64,000 nucleotides of DNA from Aquirufa aurantiipilula (GCF_019923745.1 NZ_JAANOG010000002.1:310001-374000), one strand, 5' to 3'; shown: positions 28,921 to 38,635, numbered from the stretch's first letter. Notes: generated by a model not told the origin, from the sequence alone. Numbers and translations are program-made.

Positions 28921-30084
28921 ATGATTCCAAATATTCCCAATATTTTTCGTCGGTGGAATGATATAATAAGTCAATGGGCCCAACATCAATTGGGAGTATT
29001 TCTCATTTGCTTGGCCCTTTTTGCTGGTTTTTCCATTCTATATTTTCCCAAAGTTATTCAGAAGCGCATGGATAATTCTTGGACAAGTAATGATAAATAT
29101 ATGATTGATTTTGTCAATCGAAAGATAGAACATCCATTAGTGGCGATGTTGGGGAATGATTCCAGAGAACATTATGCCAAAAGGGAATTGCGCATCACGC
29201 CTTATTTGATAGGGAAGGTGTTTCATTTGAATGCAATACGACTGTTCTATTTACAAGTTTTATTATTGCCTTTCTTTTTATTTCTGTTTTTTAATTTGGT
29301 TCGAAGGCTATCAGGAGGAGACGCGCCCATAGCTTTTTGGTCCACAGCCTGTATACTATTTACTTATGTAGGGCATTCATTTGTGTACGATACGCTATTT
29401 TACGATTCCTATGCTTTTGTGTTTTTATTGATAGCCTTCTATTATTATGATCGCATTTGGTCTGTTTTGGCCTTAGTTTTAGCTTTTTTTGTGGATGAGA
29501 GAAGCCTATTTCCCGCATTGAATATATCCTTGTTGTATTTATTTCAAACAGGTATTCCTCTAGGGAAATGGTCTGTGATTTTGAAGGATTTTTTATGGAA
29601 AAATAAAGGAACACACTATCTTTTGTTCAGCTATTTTTTATACGCCATTGTGCGTTATTATTTATATTCTAATTACCATTTAAATACCCCCGTGGGAAAA
29701 CATGCTGGTGTACAGCTGGGATTTGCTTTTTTGCATGGATACAAATTGCCATATGCTCTATTTTCAGCTTTGAAATGGGCGATAATTTTACCCCTTATCG
29801 CCATGGTGTATTTCGTCAAGCATCGGATTTGGACGGTGGCTTGTTTTTATTTTGGCACTTATTTAGCCTCATTTTTAGCGGCCACGGCGGTTGACGATGT
29901 GACACGAAGTCTCACCTTTTGTTTCCCCATAATCTTCGTACTTTTTTTATTGATTCATCGTTTAAAAGAGCAAGAGAATGCTCGGGTATTAATTTGTCTT
30001 TTGTTTTTAGCCAACTTTTTGACACCAACTTACACCTTGCTAATGCATTTAGAACGGATTTCTCCGCTCAATTGGATTTTTTAA
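28921..30084 (+). CDS. Polytopic membrane protein of unknown function
   Basis: A 387-residue integral membrane protein with about nine to ten hydrophobic helices, opening with a cytoplasmic segment and then LGVFLICLALFAGFSILYF. The soluble segment after helix 1 (IEHPLVAMLGNDSREHYAKRELRITPY) contains acidic residues reminiscent of the first loop of GT-C glycosyltransferases, but no definite motif is seen. It could be a membrane glycosyltransferase or ligase; this is a guess. AT-rich and flanked by intergenic gaps on both sides. Confidence 0.7.
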   Translation: MIPNIPNIFRRWNDIISQWAQHQLGVFLICLALFAGFSILYFPKVIQKRMDNSWTSNDKYMIDFVNRKIEHPLVAMLGNDSREHYAKRELRITPYLIGKVFHLNAIRLFYLQVLLLPFFLFLFFNLVRRLSGGDAPIAFWSTACILFTYVGHSFVYDTLFYDSYAFVFLLIAFYYYDRIWSVLALVLAFFVDERSLFPALNISLLYLFQTGIPLGKWSVILKDFLWKNKGTHYLLFSYFLYAIVRYYLYSNYHLNTPVGKHAGVQLGFAFLHGYKLPYALFSALKWAIILPLIAMVYFVKHRIWTVACFYFGTYLASFLAATAVDDVTRSLTFCFPIIFVLFLLIHRLKEQENARVLICLLFLANFLTPTYTLLMHLERISPLNWIF

Positions 30085-30195
30085 GTACCAAGCTCCTTGA
30101 TTCGTCGAGACTTTAGTTAATTGATTTCCCTAAGCGGATGCTTTTTACTATTTTAGCACCCAAATTTTGAAAACTTACCCGTCAAACACCCAACC

Positions 30196-32376
30196 ATGAA
30201 ATATTTGATACTATGTTTTACCGTGTTCATTTCAATACAATTACATGGTCAGGTATCCATCGTTTTTCCTCATAATCGGCAAGTTTTTCAACGTGATGCT
30301 AATAATGAAGCTCGTTTATCCATTTTAGGAAATTGTTCACAAGAGATTAGTTCGATTCAATATAGGTTAGAGCCCGTAAAAGAAGGCCAGGGAACATTAA
30401 TTAATTGGACTAGTATCAATACTAAGCCAGTAGCTGGCTTTTTTCAAGAGATCATTACCGCCAAAGGAGGTTGGTATACCTTGAAAATCAGGACTTATCA
30501 AGGTACTCAATTGAAAGATTCTACGCAATTGGATCGAGTGGGTGTAGGGGAGAATTTCATTATTTCGGGTCAATCCAATGCACAGGGAGGGAATAGTCGT
30601 CGTGCCACAGAAAGTTCATCTAAAGACGACCGTGTCAATGTGGCTAATGTGTATAATTATTTTAAAGATTTCAATAATTCTCCTTTTTATCGCTATTTAG
30701 GTTTTTTAAATACGGATTTTCCATTTACAGATTTTCAACATTTAGATGATAAAACTACAATAGGTCCCATGGGTTTATCCAATTATTATTGGGCTAGATT
30801 AGGAGACCGTTTGGCAGAGACTTACAATGTTCCCATTTGTTTTATCAATACAGCTTGGATGGCAACCGTTATGCGAAATTGGTATGAGTCATCCTTACCT
30901 AATGCCAAACCATCACCTAATCCTTTTGATCCAAACATTTCTTATGATGCCGGTTTTCCATTTAAGAATTTAAAACGAGCTGTAGAACTTTTTGGTAAGA
31001 AAAATGGAGTTAGGGCTATTCTTTGGCACCAGGGGGAAACAGACTCATATGGATACCGTTTAGACCCATTGGAGATACGGAAAGTGAAAACGGATACCTA
31101 TCAACAGAATTTTAAGGATATGATCAAAAACTTGCGGACACAAACAGGGGTGGATGTCCCATGGTTAGTTTCCCAAGTATCCTATGCAGCTGGACTAGTG
31201 AATGGAGCATGTAGTGTTTCCTATACGGATGATTTGTTGCTTAGAAAGCAGGGTGACATGGTGACGGAAATTAGTGGTATTCCAGAAATATATTTGGGAC
31301 CCTACACCGATGTGGTGGAGATTCCTCGTAAGACTGATGCATTTTCTGAATGTGTCCATTTCTCTCCGGATGCCTATGAGGAATTGGCATATCTTTGGTT
31401 AGAAAAAATTTCTGGAGCTATAGCTAAAAAAGCCAAGGCGATAACTCCCAAATCCTTACCTAGTTTTTCCGTGATTTGTGATAATACCAATGCCACAACT
31501 CTGAGTGTTGCCACACAAGATAGCATTCAATGGTTCAATGAAAATGCACAACTGTTAAGTAAAGTTAATACCATTCAAATGGCACAGTCGGGAACTTATT
31601 CTATGCGCCTACAAGATGGGGTGGGGAATGAATTTAGTGTACCATTGTTCCAATTTAAACCGCTTCAGGTTCCTGCTACACCTCTTATTTTAGTCAAGGG
31701 AGATACCTTATTTTGCCAGGGAAATTCGGTAGAATTGCAGGTAGCTGCAAATTCAGATCTAAACTATGTTTGGAATACAGGTGCACAAAGTTCATTGATT
31801 ACAGTAAAGGACAAAGGTTCATTTCAAGTAAAAGGAACGAATAATTACCAATGTACTACAGCATTTTCAAAGGCTGTAACTACCAAAGTTTTTGATATTC
31901 CTGCAGCTCCTGTGATTACGCAAGAAAGCCCATATTTCCTAAAGACCTCCGTTTTAAAAGCTAGTGATACCAATTTGTTTTGGGAGTTTAATCAAAATGT
32001 GTTGACGGAAAAAAGTACCATATTGCGGGTTCGTGACTCTGGGACTTATTCTTTGTATCTAACCAAAACCTATATTCCGGGACCAACTTGTGCATCTCCC
32101 AAAGCTAGTTACAGTTATACTTTGCCAGATGATATGGGGGTAGTCGTATTCCCCAATCCAGTGGTAAATTCTTTATCGATACAATCTAGAGCATCATTGG
32201 CAGGAGCCTTAGTTCGAATTTATACCCTTGATGGCCGATTGGTGATGGATTCACAAATCAGCCAAGATGGGTCAGCTCAATTGAGTGTACAACACCTTTC
32301 ACAAGGCTCATACAAATTATGGGTTAGAACAAATGATCAATTGGAATACGTGAAAAACATCATCGTTAGTCATTAA
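30196..32376 (+). CDS. Secreted SGNH esterase-like protein with T9SS type A sorting domain
   Basis: A 726-residue protein with a signal peptide (to about residue 18, HGQ). The sialate O-acetylesterase-like part has nucleophile S127 in SGQSNAQGG, the HQGETDSYG block and a late ECVHFSPDAYEELA (catalytic His). Ig-like beta domains follow (~residues 420-640). The C-terminal ~75 residues (VFPNPVVNSLSI ... GSYKLWVRTN) are a type A T9SS sorting domain. Likely extracellular polysaccharide or sialoglycan deacetylation. Its stop is shared in TTAA with the convergent plug-domain gene. Confidence 0.85.
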   Translation: MKYLILCFTVFISIQLHGQVSIVFPHNRQVFQRDANNEARLSILGNCSQEISSIQYRLEPVKEGQGTLINWTSINTKPVAGFFQEIITAKGGWYTLKIRTYQGTQLKDSTQLDRVGVGENFIISGQSNAQGGNSRRATESSSKDDRVNVANVYNYFKDFNNSPFYRYLGFLNTDFPFTDFQHLDDKTTIGPMGLSNYYWARLGDRLAETYNVPICFINTAWMATVMRNWYESSLPNAKPSPNPFDPNISYDAGFPFKNLKRAVELFGKKNGVRAILWHQGETDSYGYRLDPLEIRKVKTDTYQQNFKDMIKNLRTQTGVDVPWLVSQVSYAAGLVNGACSVSYTDDLLLRKQGDMVTEISGIPEIYLGPYTDVVEIPRKTDAFSECVHFSPDAYEELAYLWLEKISGAIAKKAKAITPKSLPSFSVICDNTNATTLSVATQDSIQWFNENAQLLSKVNTIQMAQSGTYSMRLQDGVGNEFSVPLFQFKPLQVPATPLILVKGDTLFCQGNSVELQVAANSDLNYVWNTGAQSSLITVKDKGSFQVKGTNNYQCTTAFSKAVTTKVFDIPAAPVITQESPYFLKTSVLKASDTNLFWEFNQNVLTEKSTILRVRDSGTYSLYLTKTYIPGPTCASPKASYSYTLPDDMGVVVFPNPVVNSLSIQSRASLAGALVRIYTLDGRLVMDSQISQDGSAQLSVQHLSQGSYKLWVRTNDQLEYVKNIIVSH

Positions 32377-33233
32377 TTATAATCTTGTTCTAGGTATTTT
32401 TTTAGTTTGATTTTATCGTCCGACTTTTGAAAATCAGAGGCAGCTTTGCCCCAAGTCCAAAGGGTATATGATAAAACTAAATCTCTAGGTAAATCTGCTG
32501 GAATGCCAGAGCTAATGCCTCCTTTTTTAGTTTTGATTAAGACCACACCGTTGGCACCTCTAACGCCATAAATAGCGGTTAATGAAGCATCTTTTAACAC
32601 TTGAACAGACTCAATGTCGTTGGGATTGATGGTGTTTAAATTACCAGTTACTGGCACATCATCTACCACATACAAAGGGCTATTGGAATTGATGGAGCCA
32701 TAACCGCGAACGCGCACCATGGTGGCCCCTCCTGGAGAATTATCGTTGCCTACGGTTACGCCGGCTACTTGACCAATCATCTTTTGATTGACGCTAGCGG
32801 CATTCACATTGGCTAAATTCTTATCCGTTAATTTGGCAGGAGCGCCATTGTCTTTGGCTTTTTCTTTGGCAGGAATTCCCGCAAAATTCTTTTGAATGAA
32901 CTCAATGCCTACACCGGCTTGTCCAGCAGTATTCTTCGCTTTATGAATTTTTATTTGCTGTATTTGATGAATCGGGATGACAGTTGTGTCATAAAATGGA
33001 CCTTTGGTAAATACATCCTTGGGGTCGTACAGGTAGATGAATAAACTATCTCGACGAATCGAAAAAGTTCGACTTGCTTCCAGTGCTTGGCTTTTATTCG
33101 CTAAAGCACTGGAAGAGGTCGTTTTGCTGAAATACGTACTTAAAATCTGACTAACTTCTTGAGGAGAGGTGGAAGCTTGTCCACACACGGAACCACTCGC
33201 AAATACAAACAGGGAAAAGAAGACGTATTTCAT
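32373..33233 (-). CDS. Stand-alone TonB-receptor plug-domain protein
   Basis: A 286-residue protein with a signal peptide (cleavage near VCGQA). After an unassigned ~120-residue N-terminal region comes a SusC-like plug: DKNLANVNAASVNQKMIGQVAGVTV, MVRVRGYGSINSNSPLYVVDD, NPNDIESVQVLKDASLTAIYG and GANGVVLIKTKKG. There is no 22-strand barrel and the frame ends ~40 residues after the plug, so it cannot be a receptor by itself. The upstream part may be a new partner domain. It is convergent with the T9SS esterase gene. Confidence 0.8.
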   Translation of the reverse strand: MKYVFFSLFVFASGSVCGQASTSPQEVSQILSTYFSKTTSSSALANKSQALEASRTFSIRRDSLFIYLYDPKDVFTKGPFYDTTVIPIHQIQQIKIHKAKNTAGQAGVGIEFIQKNFAGIPAKEKAKDNGAPAKLTDKNLANVNAASVNQKMIGQVAGVTVGNDNSPGGATMVRVRGYGSINSNSPLYVVDDVPVTGNLNTINPNDIESVQVLKDASLTAIYGVRGANGVVLIKTKKGGISSGIPADLPRDLVLSYTLWTWGKAASDFQKSDDKIKLKKYLEQDYN

Positions 33234-33244
33234 GGCTTTATGAG

Positions 33245-34528
33245 TTAATTAGAGTTAGCTAAGACCTTGGCTGCTTCTCCTAATTTTTCATAGGAAAGAA
33301 TCATGGATCTTACATTATGGTAGTTAATTTTCCAGGAGTGTGACATATGTCTCCAGATAGGTTCACCCTCTCTAGTCATCAAAGGCCACCACTCACCGGT
33401 GTTAAAATTAATCATTTTATCGAAAACAAAACGATGTACCTGACGATAAGCTTTTAAGAAGTCTTGATCTTTGGTTAATAGGTAGGCATCAGCCATACCA
33501 ATCAGCATTTCAGCCTGTTGCCAAAATTCTTTTTCTTTATCATAGACTTGTCCATCGTGAGAACCTTCTACAAAAACCCCTCCAAATTCCCAATCGATTC
33601 CGTGTTCCATCGAATGATAAAAGGCTTTCTTCAGATTGTCCAAGTAGTCGGCTACTGGGAATTTACCTACACGAAGAGCGTGCATCAATAACCAACCGAA
33701 TTCGGAGTTGTGACCATAAGATGTATTATCTACAGCCGAGGCTTTTTGGCCACCTTCGGCAAAACGGTCCCATCCCCAAACAATGTCGAATTTGATTTGT
33801 GGAGCCACAGACCAATCAGCCCAGAATTGAGGAACACCTGTACCGTACACTGGATGCATGATTTTTTGGATTAAAATATCAATGGATTCCTTCAATTTTC
33901 TTCGGTGTACTTCTTTGCCACTGGCTTCGTATAAAGTGGTGAATGCTTCCATTAAGTGCATGTGTACGTCCAAGGTTTTGCGATCGCCACCCGGAGAACC
34001 AGCACCCATCAATTCCCATTCTTCGGAGAAAAACTCCCAATAGCCGCCCAAATTGGTATCAACAGCATATTTTTGAAGTAGATCAAAGGTCTTTTCAGCA
34101 TAAGCTAAACCGATTGGGTCGCCGGTGGCTAGGGTATATTCACTTAAGCTATAGATTACAAAACTATGTCCATAACCGATTTTCTGTTTGTTGGTGGCAT
34201 TTCCTTTACGGTCCATCATCCAATAGAAACCACCATTTTTCTCGTCCCACATTTTTTCAATCAGGTATTTAACCCCATGTTCGGCCATTTCCTTCATGAT
34301 AGGTCCACCGAAACCGTGACGGTAGGCTTGAGAATAAGTGAATACAGAACGTGTTTGGGCGATTAATGATTTTTCATCAGTGCCAGAGTCATTTCCAAAT
34401 TCATCAAAATGGGTTAAGTAGCCACCGTATTCTTTATCGATGGTTCTTTTTGACCAGAAAGGCAATAAATGCGCTTCGGTATAGTCTTTAATTTCTTTTC
34501 TTAGGGCTTCAATTTCTTGAACATTCAT
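33245..34528 (-). CDS. AGE-family sugar epimerase/isomerase
   Basis: A 427-residue protein of the N-acylglucosamine 2-epimerase (alpha/alpha-barrel) family, with repeated aromatic/acidic motifs such as GGYLTHFDEFG, GYGHSFVIYSLSEY, NTSYGHNSEFGWLL and MSHSWKINYHNVRSM carrying the conserved histidines. Members interconvert GlcNAc/ManNAc, cellobiose or mannose; the substrate cannot be decided. The next minus-strand gene upstream, 2 bp away, is a PfkB sugar kinase. Confidence 0.87.
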   Translation of the reverse strand: MNVQEIEALRKEIKDYTEAHLLPFWSKRTIDKEYGGYLTHFDEFGNDSGTDEKSLIAQTRSVFTYSQAYRHGFGGPIMKEMAEHGVKYLIEKMWDEKNGGFYWMMDRKGNATNKQKIGYGHSFVIYSLSEYTLATGDPIGLAYAEKTFDLLQKYAVDTNLGGYWEFFSEEWELMGAGSPGGDRKTLDVHMHLMEAFTTLYEASGKEVHRRKLKESIDILIQKIMHPVYGTGVPQFWADWSVAPQIKFDIVWGWDRFAEGGQKASAVDNTSYGHNSEFGWLLMHALRVGKFPVADYLDNLKKAFYHSMEHGIDWEFGGVFVEGSHDGQVYDKEKEFWQQAEMLIGMADAYLLTKDQDFLKAYRQVHRFVFDKMINFNTGEWWPLMTREGEPIWRHMSHSWKINYHNVRSMILSYEKLGEAAKVLANSN

Positions 34529-34530
34529 GG

Positions 34531-35520
34531 TTATAATTGGTTTAGATCTAAAATTTCTTGAGGAGTGGCTTCGCCTGTTTCGCCTAGTTTATGTATAGAA
34601 ATATGCGCACACAAGGTAGCAAATTCACAGGCTTCTTGTATACTGGCTCCTGCTGCTTTGGCTGCAGAAAATCCTGCTACAATCATATCACCTGCACCCA
34701 CGGTATCAATGGGGCCTTTGGCAGGAATGCCAGCTTGCCAATGGAAATGATCATGGTCCGCATAAATGAGCCCTCGATCACCCAAGGTTAGCAAAGCACC
34801 TTGTCGGCGGTTTTTGACCCATTCTTTAACAATGTCAGGCAGTTTTTCACTGTCTTCCAATAAAGCGGGGTTGATATGTAATAAATGGGCTAATTCAGAT
34901 TCATTGACTTTCAGAAGGACTTGATTGGCAAAATTCCCTAAGCTACGTAAATCGGCTAGGCCTATTTTGTGTGCCTTATTCATGGCTGATTGTAGCTTTT
35001 CAAGCAAATGTTGGTTCAGTAAAGGATATCGAAATTGCTCGTTGATAATTACCCAATCGTATTTATCAAGCTGATTACAGAGGGAATCCACTAAATCTTG
35101 ACTGGCCTGAACGATATCTTTTTCTTGTGTACCAAAGTCGATCCGATTCAATTCCACCTCTCCCTGCATGGGTTTGGAGTAAGTAGGAGTGTCCATACTT
35201 GGCAGCGACTTAAGGTTCTCGGCATGAATGCCTAGATTTTGGCAGTGGAAATTCATATCTCGACCAAAAATATCGGAACCAATCAGTCCAAAAGCAGAGG
35301 TAGGAACTCCTAATGTAGCTAGGTTTTTGGCTACATTTCCTGCTCCACCTAAACCTGTTTTGGGGGTTTTGGCCCAATGTACTTCTTTTCTTGTTTCGAC
35401 AGAAAAGTCGCCGGTTTCTTCTGTTTTTTGGAAGTAAAAATCAATGGCAAAATCTCCAATGACCGCAATTTTCAAGGATTGAATACGGCTTAGGATGTTC
35501 CGTAATTGTTCGGGGGACAT
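34531..35520 (-). CDS. PfkB-family carbohydrate kinase (HldE-like)
   Basis: A 329-residue ribokinase-fold enzyme with the N-terminal GLGGAGNVAKNLATLG and the catalytic GAGDMIVAGFSAA (Asp in GAGD). The early VIGDFAIDFYF, TPTYSKPMQGEVELNRIDFG and overall pattern resemble the heptose-7-phosphate kinase half of HldE (RfaE1), but the neighbouring AGE epimerase suggests a kinase of a scavenged sugar. The two readings are not resolved by sequence alone. Confidence 0.8.
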   Translation of the reverse strand: MSPEQLRNILSRIQSLKIAVIGDFAIDFYFQKTEETGDFSVETRKEVHWAKTPKTGLGGAGNVAKNLATLGVPTSAFGLIGSDIFGRDMNFHCQNLGIHAENLKSLPSMDTPTYSKPMQGEVELNRIDFGTQEKDIVQASQDLVDSLCNQLDKYDWVIINEQFRYPLLNQHLLEKLQSAMNKAHKIGLADLRSLGNFANQVLLKVNESELAHLLHINPALLEDSEKLPDIVKEWVKNRRQGALLTLGDRGLIYADHDHFHWQAGIPAKGPIDTVGAGDMIVAGFSAAKAAGASIQEACEFATLCAHISIHKLGETGEATPQEILDLNQL

Positions 35521-35583
35521 GCGTAAATGGTATAGATTGAAATAATAGGTTTATAATGATGTAAAGCTAAATAAAAATCGTCA

Positions 35584-35677
35584 AAAGGGAATTGTAAATT
35601 GTAAATGATGAATTATAAATGATCGACGGATTTGATAACATTCTACATTCTTAATTCTTCATTCTACATTCTTCCTT
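35584..35677 (-). repeat. GAATGTA-type tandem repeat, supplies a stop codon (copy 1)
   Basis: On the minus strand: units GAATGTA, GAATGAA, GAATTAA, GAATGTA, then an AT-rich tail with ATCATTTATAATTCATC-like units. The TGA inside the GAATGA of this block is the stop of the gene at 35659-36141. Confidence 0.85.
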
Positions 35678-36141
35678 TTTACCGGTATCCATATTTCTTC
35701 TTCAGAATTTGGGTCATTATTTTTATACTTTTCTCCTAAGACCTCAAAATGTGGACGGTAATCGAGTTTATATTCGGAAGCAGGTAACCAGGTAGTGAAA
35801 ATATATTGAAAGATTTGAGGGTCAGCAAGACCTTGGTACTTGAATACCGCGTACAAACCACCTATTAACAGGAGGCTTTCCATGCCTTGGGGAATTGGGG
35901 CAGATGGACTTACCTCGATGCATGCCCATTTTACAAAATGGTTCATGGGAGAAAATTCGATAAAATAGTTGGTTGGGTAAATTTGCAAGGAAATCAAATT
36001 CGAAGTGTAAGCGTCGGATATTTCATGGCGTCTGGGCATGAAAGTAGCCCAAAGTTGACTTGTGGTATTGGCGGCCAAACTCATTTCTTGATGTATACCT
36101 ATGAGTCTTTTTTCTGGAAGGATTTCAATTCTAGGTGTCAT
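35659..36141 (-). CDS. GyrI-like/AraC effector-binding domain protein
   Basis: A 160-residue protein resembling stand-alone GyrI-like domains, which fold like the effector-binding part of AraC/MerR regulators (PTNYFIEFSPMNHFVKWACIEV, GGLYAVFKYQG, LDYRPHFEVLGEKY). It probably binds a small molecule. No DNA-binding domain. The last codons and the stop fall in a GAATGTA-type repeat. It forms a pair with the DUF1801 gene upstream (24-bp gap). Confidence 0.83.
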   Translation of the reverse strand: MTPRIEILPEKRLIGIHQEMSLAANTTSQLWATFMPRRHEISDAYTSNLISLQIYPTNYFIEFSPMNHFVKWACIEVSPSAPIPQGMESLLLIGGLYAVFKYQGLADPQIFQYIFTTWLPASEYKLDYRPHFEVLGEKYKNNDPNSEEEIWIPVKRKNVE

Positions 36142-36165
36142 GCTTGGATCAAAATAGCGGATGAA

Positions 36166-36624
36166 TTATGATTTTTTTAACATGCTCTCATAGCATTTAA
36201 TCCAATCTTCTACAGTTATTTTTTGAGCCAATTTTGCAATTAATGAGAAAGGGATATCATCCATTTTTTTGAATCTGACACAACTTTTTCCCATGTCCAA
36301 TTTTGATTTGGCATGTTTCGGATATTCATCTTGAAACCATTGAAGTAGCTTTTCGTTGGCATACATGCCCATGTGGTACATTGCAATGAAGTTTTTTTGT
36401 GAGGCGATGCTCAAAAAGGGTAGGGGCTCATCGGTTTTACAATGGTATCCAGCAGGGTATATGGATTTGGGTACGACATAGCCAATCATCCCATAACTGA
36501 TGGTTTCTTCAAATCCTGGAGGAAGATGATCCAATATCGTTTTTCTTAACCTAGCGATGATCACTTTCCGATCATCAGTTAAGAGGTTTTCATATTCATC
36601 TGGGCTTAGGGCTTGGTTGGACAT
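36166..36624 (-). CDS. DUF1801 (YdhG-like) protein
   Basis: A 152-residue protein with the family's typical opening (ARLRKTILDHLPPGFEETISYGMIGYVVP), mid HCKTDEPLPFLSIASQKNFIAMYHMGMY and tail KSCVRFKKMDDIP. Function is unproven. It forms a minus-strand pair with the GyrI-like gene. Confidence 0.87.
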   Translation of the reverse strand: MSNQALSPDEYENLLTDDRKVIIARLRKTILDHLPPGFEETISYGMIGYVVPKSIYPAGYHCKTDEPLPFLSIASQKNFIAMYHMGMYANEKLLQWFQDEYPKHAKSKLDMGKSCVRFKKMDDIPFSLIAKLAQKITVEDWIKCYESMLKKS

Positions 36625-36673
36625 GAGAGAGGAGATATAAGATGAATTAGGGTAAATCTAAGGTAATATGTTT

Positions 36674-38635
36674 TTAGATTGTTTTTATCCCACATGAGCT
36701 CAAAAATTGATATGTACTATCATAAAGATCTAACGGTCTTGTCTGATCTAATTGGTCGCCATTGGGAATGAAAATAATTAATCCTTGCCTAGCTCTTGTC
36801 ATTAATACTCTGTACGAATTTCTTATATAGGATTTATTAATTTCATTTACAATTCCTTTCCATTTTGTTCCTTCGAAAGATTGGTAATTCCATTCACCAT
36901 TTTTGAAGTAGAAATTAATATCCCAGGCTAAGCAAACGTAATCTATTTCCAACCCTTGTATATCAAATTCTGTGGCAACAAGTTCTAAATACTGGGAAGA
37001 ACGTACGTCTCTTGCATCGTTCAAGAACCAATCCTCTGCCGTAATCTCATTTTTTACATCAATACCAAGTGGTCTTAATCTTCTTCCACCTGAGCTTCCA
37101 ATTATTCCAATTCTTTCAGTACCTTTTGCATTTTTTCTTAGCCATCTTTTTGCGACAGAAATATCTCTAGTTAGAAGTATGGGGAATTGATTATTGATTT
37201 CAGTTAAAATTGATTTTGCATTATTAGCATTGCCTTCGATTAATTTATGAACAAAACTTGATATTTTTTCCGATCTAAATGAACGAACAGATACAGATAG
37301 ATGGAGTTCTTTTTCAGAATTCCCAGTTTTATTTAACCAATCTTTCAAAGATTCATTTCCTAAATAGTCTTTATCATCGGTGATCATATTGGAATAATAT
37401 ATTATCCAATTGGGATAATGATTTTTTAAGGCTAAGATCCATTCGGATAAACCTGCTTCCCCAGTATTTATTTCTTGGCCTCCTCCAATGAGACATATAA
37501 TTGTGCAATAATTTTCATGTCGATTCATTACTTCAATCAAGAATTCAGGTTCAGACATGTGAAAATCCGTACCTTTTGATTTCATGAATGAAGCCGCTTT
37601 TTCTCGCGTCCAAGCACGTTGGGCTTCATCAAAGACAACTACTTTTTCATCTGGAGCATGTAGAGATATTAAATTATCATCTCTGAAATGATGAATATTT
37701 TGTATGAAGGCATTGGCTTTTATTACGGAACTTTTTTTTGTCAATTTTTTGCCATTTTCTTTGGCTTGCAATACTTCATCTCGAACCAAAGCTTCTCTCA
37801 GTACATAAACCAAAGGGCCATTCCCAGAAAGAAAAACAGCATTTTCATCTTCATGAGCTTTTCTTCTTTCGTTTGCAATGTTTAATCCTGCAAGGGTTTT
37901 ACCAGCTCCAGGTACTCCAGTCAAAAAACAAATTGATTTACTGTGTGATGTTTTTGATTTTTCAATAATACGATTTATACATTCTGTTGTTTTGGTTAGG
38001 TTAATTGCACCTGAATCACTTCGTGAAATTTCAGTAACAGAATGACCCCTATATAAGGCTTGTGAGGCTTCAATGATAGTAGGTGTTGGTTTATATGTCG
38101 ATTTTTCCCACTTAATAGGATCTATTTTCGTGCTATTGCTCAATCGAAGTGTTTGATTAATATTTTCAGTAAGGTTAGATTGATTAGCAAATATTGGGTC
38201 TAATAATTGATTTTCAATTTCCCATTTATTTTGAATGTTGGGTGCTTTTGTTGATATCAATAAAGGAACAATTTTTTCATAATGACTTCCCTGATGAAAA
38301 TTTTGTAAATCTAAACAGTAGTCAACAGTTTGTTCTATGGCATGTTTTTGATATTCAGATTCGCCAACTTTAAATTCCATGACAAATATAAAATCATCAA
38401 GAAGTAAAATGTTATCAACACGTTTTCCCATCCTAGGAATAGAAAACTCAAAGTATATAGTACCTCTTTTAAATGGAATTAGCGTAGCCTTGAGGATTTC
38501 AATTTGCCTCATCCATGCATTACGCTGTAAATTTTCGGTTGCAAATGAATGATTTCGAATTAATTGTCCAAGTATCTTGTCGTTATCGTCAATCAAGAAG
38601 TTGGTAACCGAATTTGAATAGTAGCTTCTTGTCAT
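36674..38635 (-). CDS. PD-(D/E)XK nuclease-SF1 helicase fusion (DUF2075 family)
   Basis: A 653-residue protein. An N-terminal domain (to ~residue 190) has D74 and E87-x-K89 in an RVDNILL...VMEFKVG setting, the spacing of PD-(D/E)XK nucleases. A helicase/AAA core follows: Walker A GVPGAGKT (residues 240-247), Walker B VVFDEAQ (D336, E337), motif III-like GGGQE near 394-398, and motif VI VLMTRARQG near 611-619. DUF2075 helicases of this type often occur in defence islands, so an anti-phage nuclease-helicase is likely (inference). Base composition is AT-richer than the flanks. No partner gene is evident. Confidence 0.82.
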   Translation of the reverse strand: MTRSYYSNSVTNFLIDDNDKILGQLIRNHSFATENLQRNAWMRQIEILKATLIPFKRGTIYFEFSIPRMGKRVDNILLLDDFIFVMEFKVGESEYQKHAIEQTVDYCLDLQNFHQGSHYEKIVPLLISTKAPNIQNKWEIENQLLDPIFANQSNLTENINQTLRLSNSTKIDPIKWEKSTYKPTPTIIEASQALYRGHSVTEISRSDSGAINLTKTTECINRIIEKSKTSHSKSICFLTGVPGAGKTLAGLNIANERRKAHEDENAVFLSGNGPLVYVLREALVRDEVLQAKENGKKLTKKSSVIKANAFIQNIHHFRDDNLISLHAPDEKVVVFDEAQRAWTREKAASFMKSKGTDFHMSEPEFLIEVMNRHENYCTIICLIGGGQEINTGEAGLSEWILALKNHYPNWIIYYSNMITDDKDYLGNESLKDWLNKTGNSEKELHLSVSVRSFRSEKISSFVHKLIEGNANNAKSILTEINNQFPILLTRDISVAKRWLRKNAKGTERIGIIGSSGGRRLRPLGIDVKNEITAEDWFLNDARDVRSSQYLELVATEFDIQGLEIDYVCLAWDINFYFKNGEWNYQSFEGTKWKGIVNEINKSYIRNSYRVLMTRARQGLIIFIPNGDQLDQTRPLDLYDSTYQFLSSCGIKTI

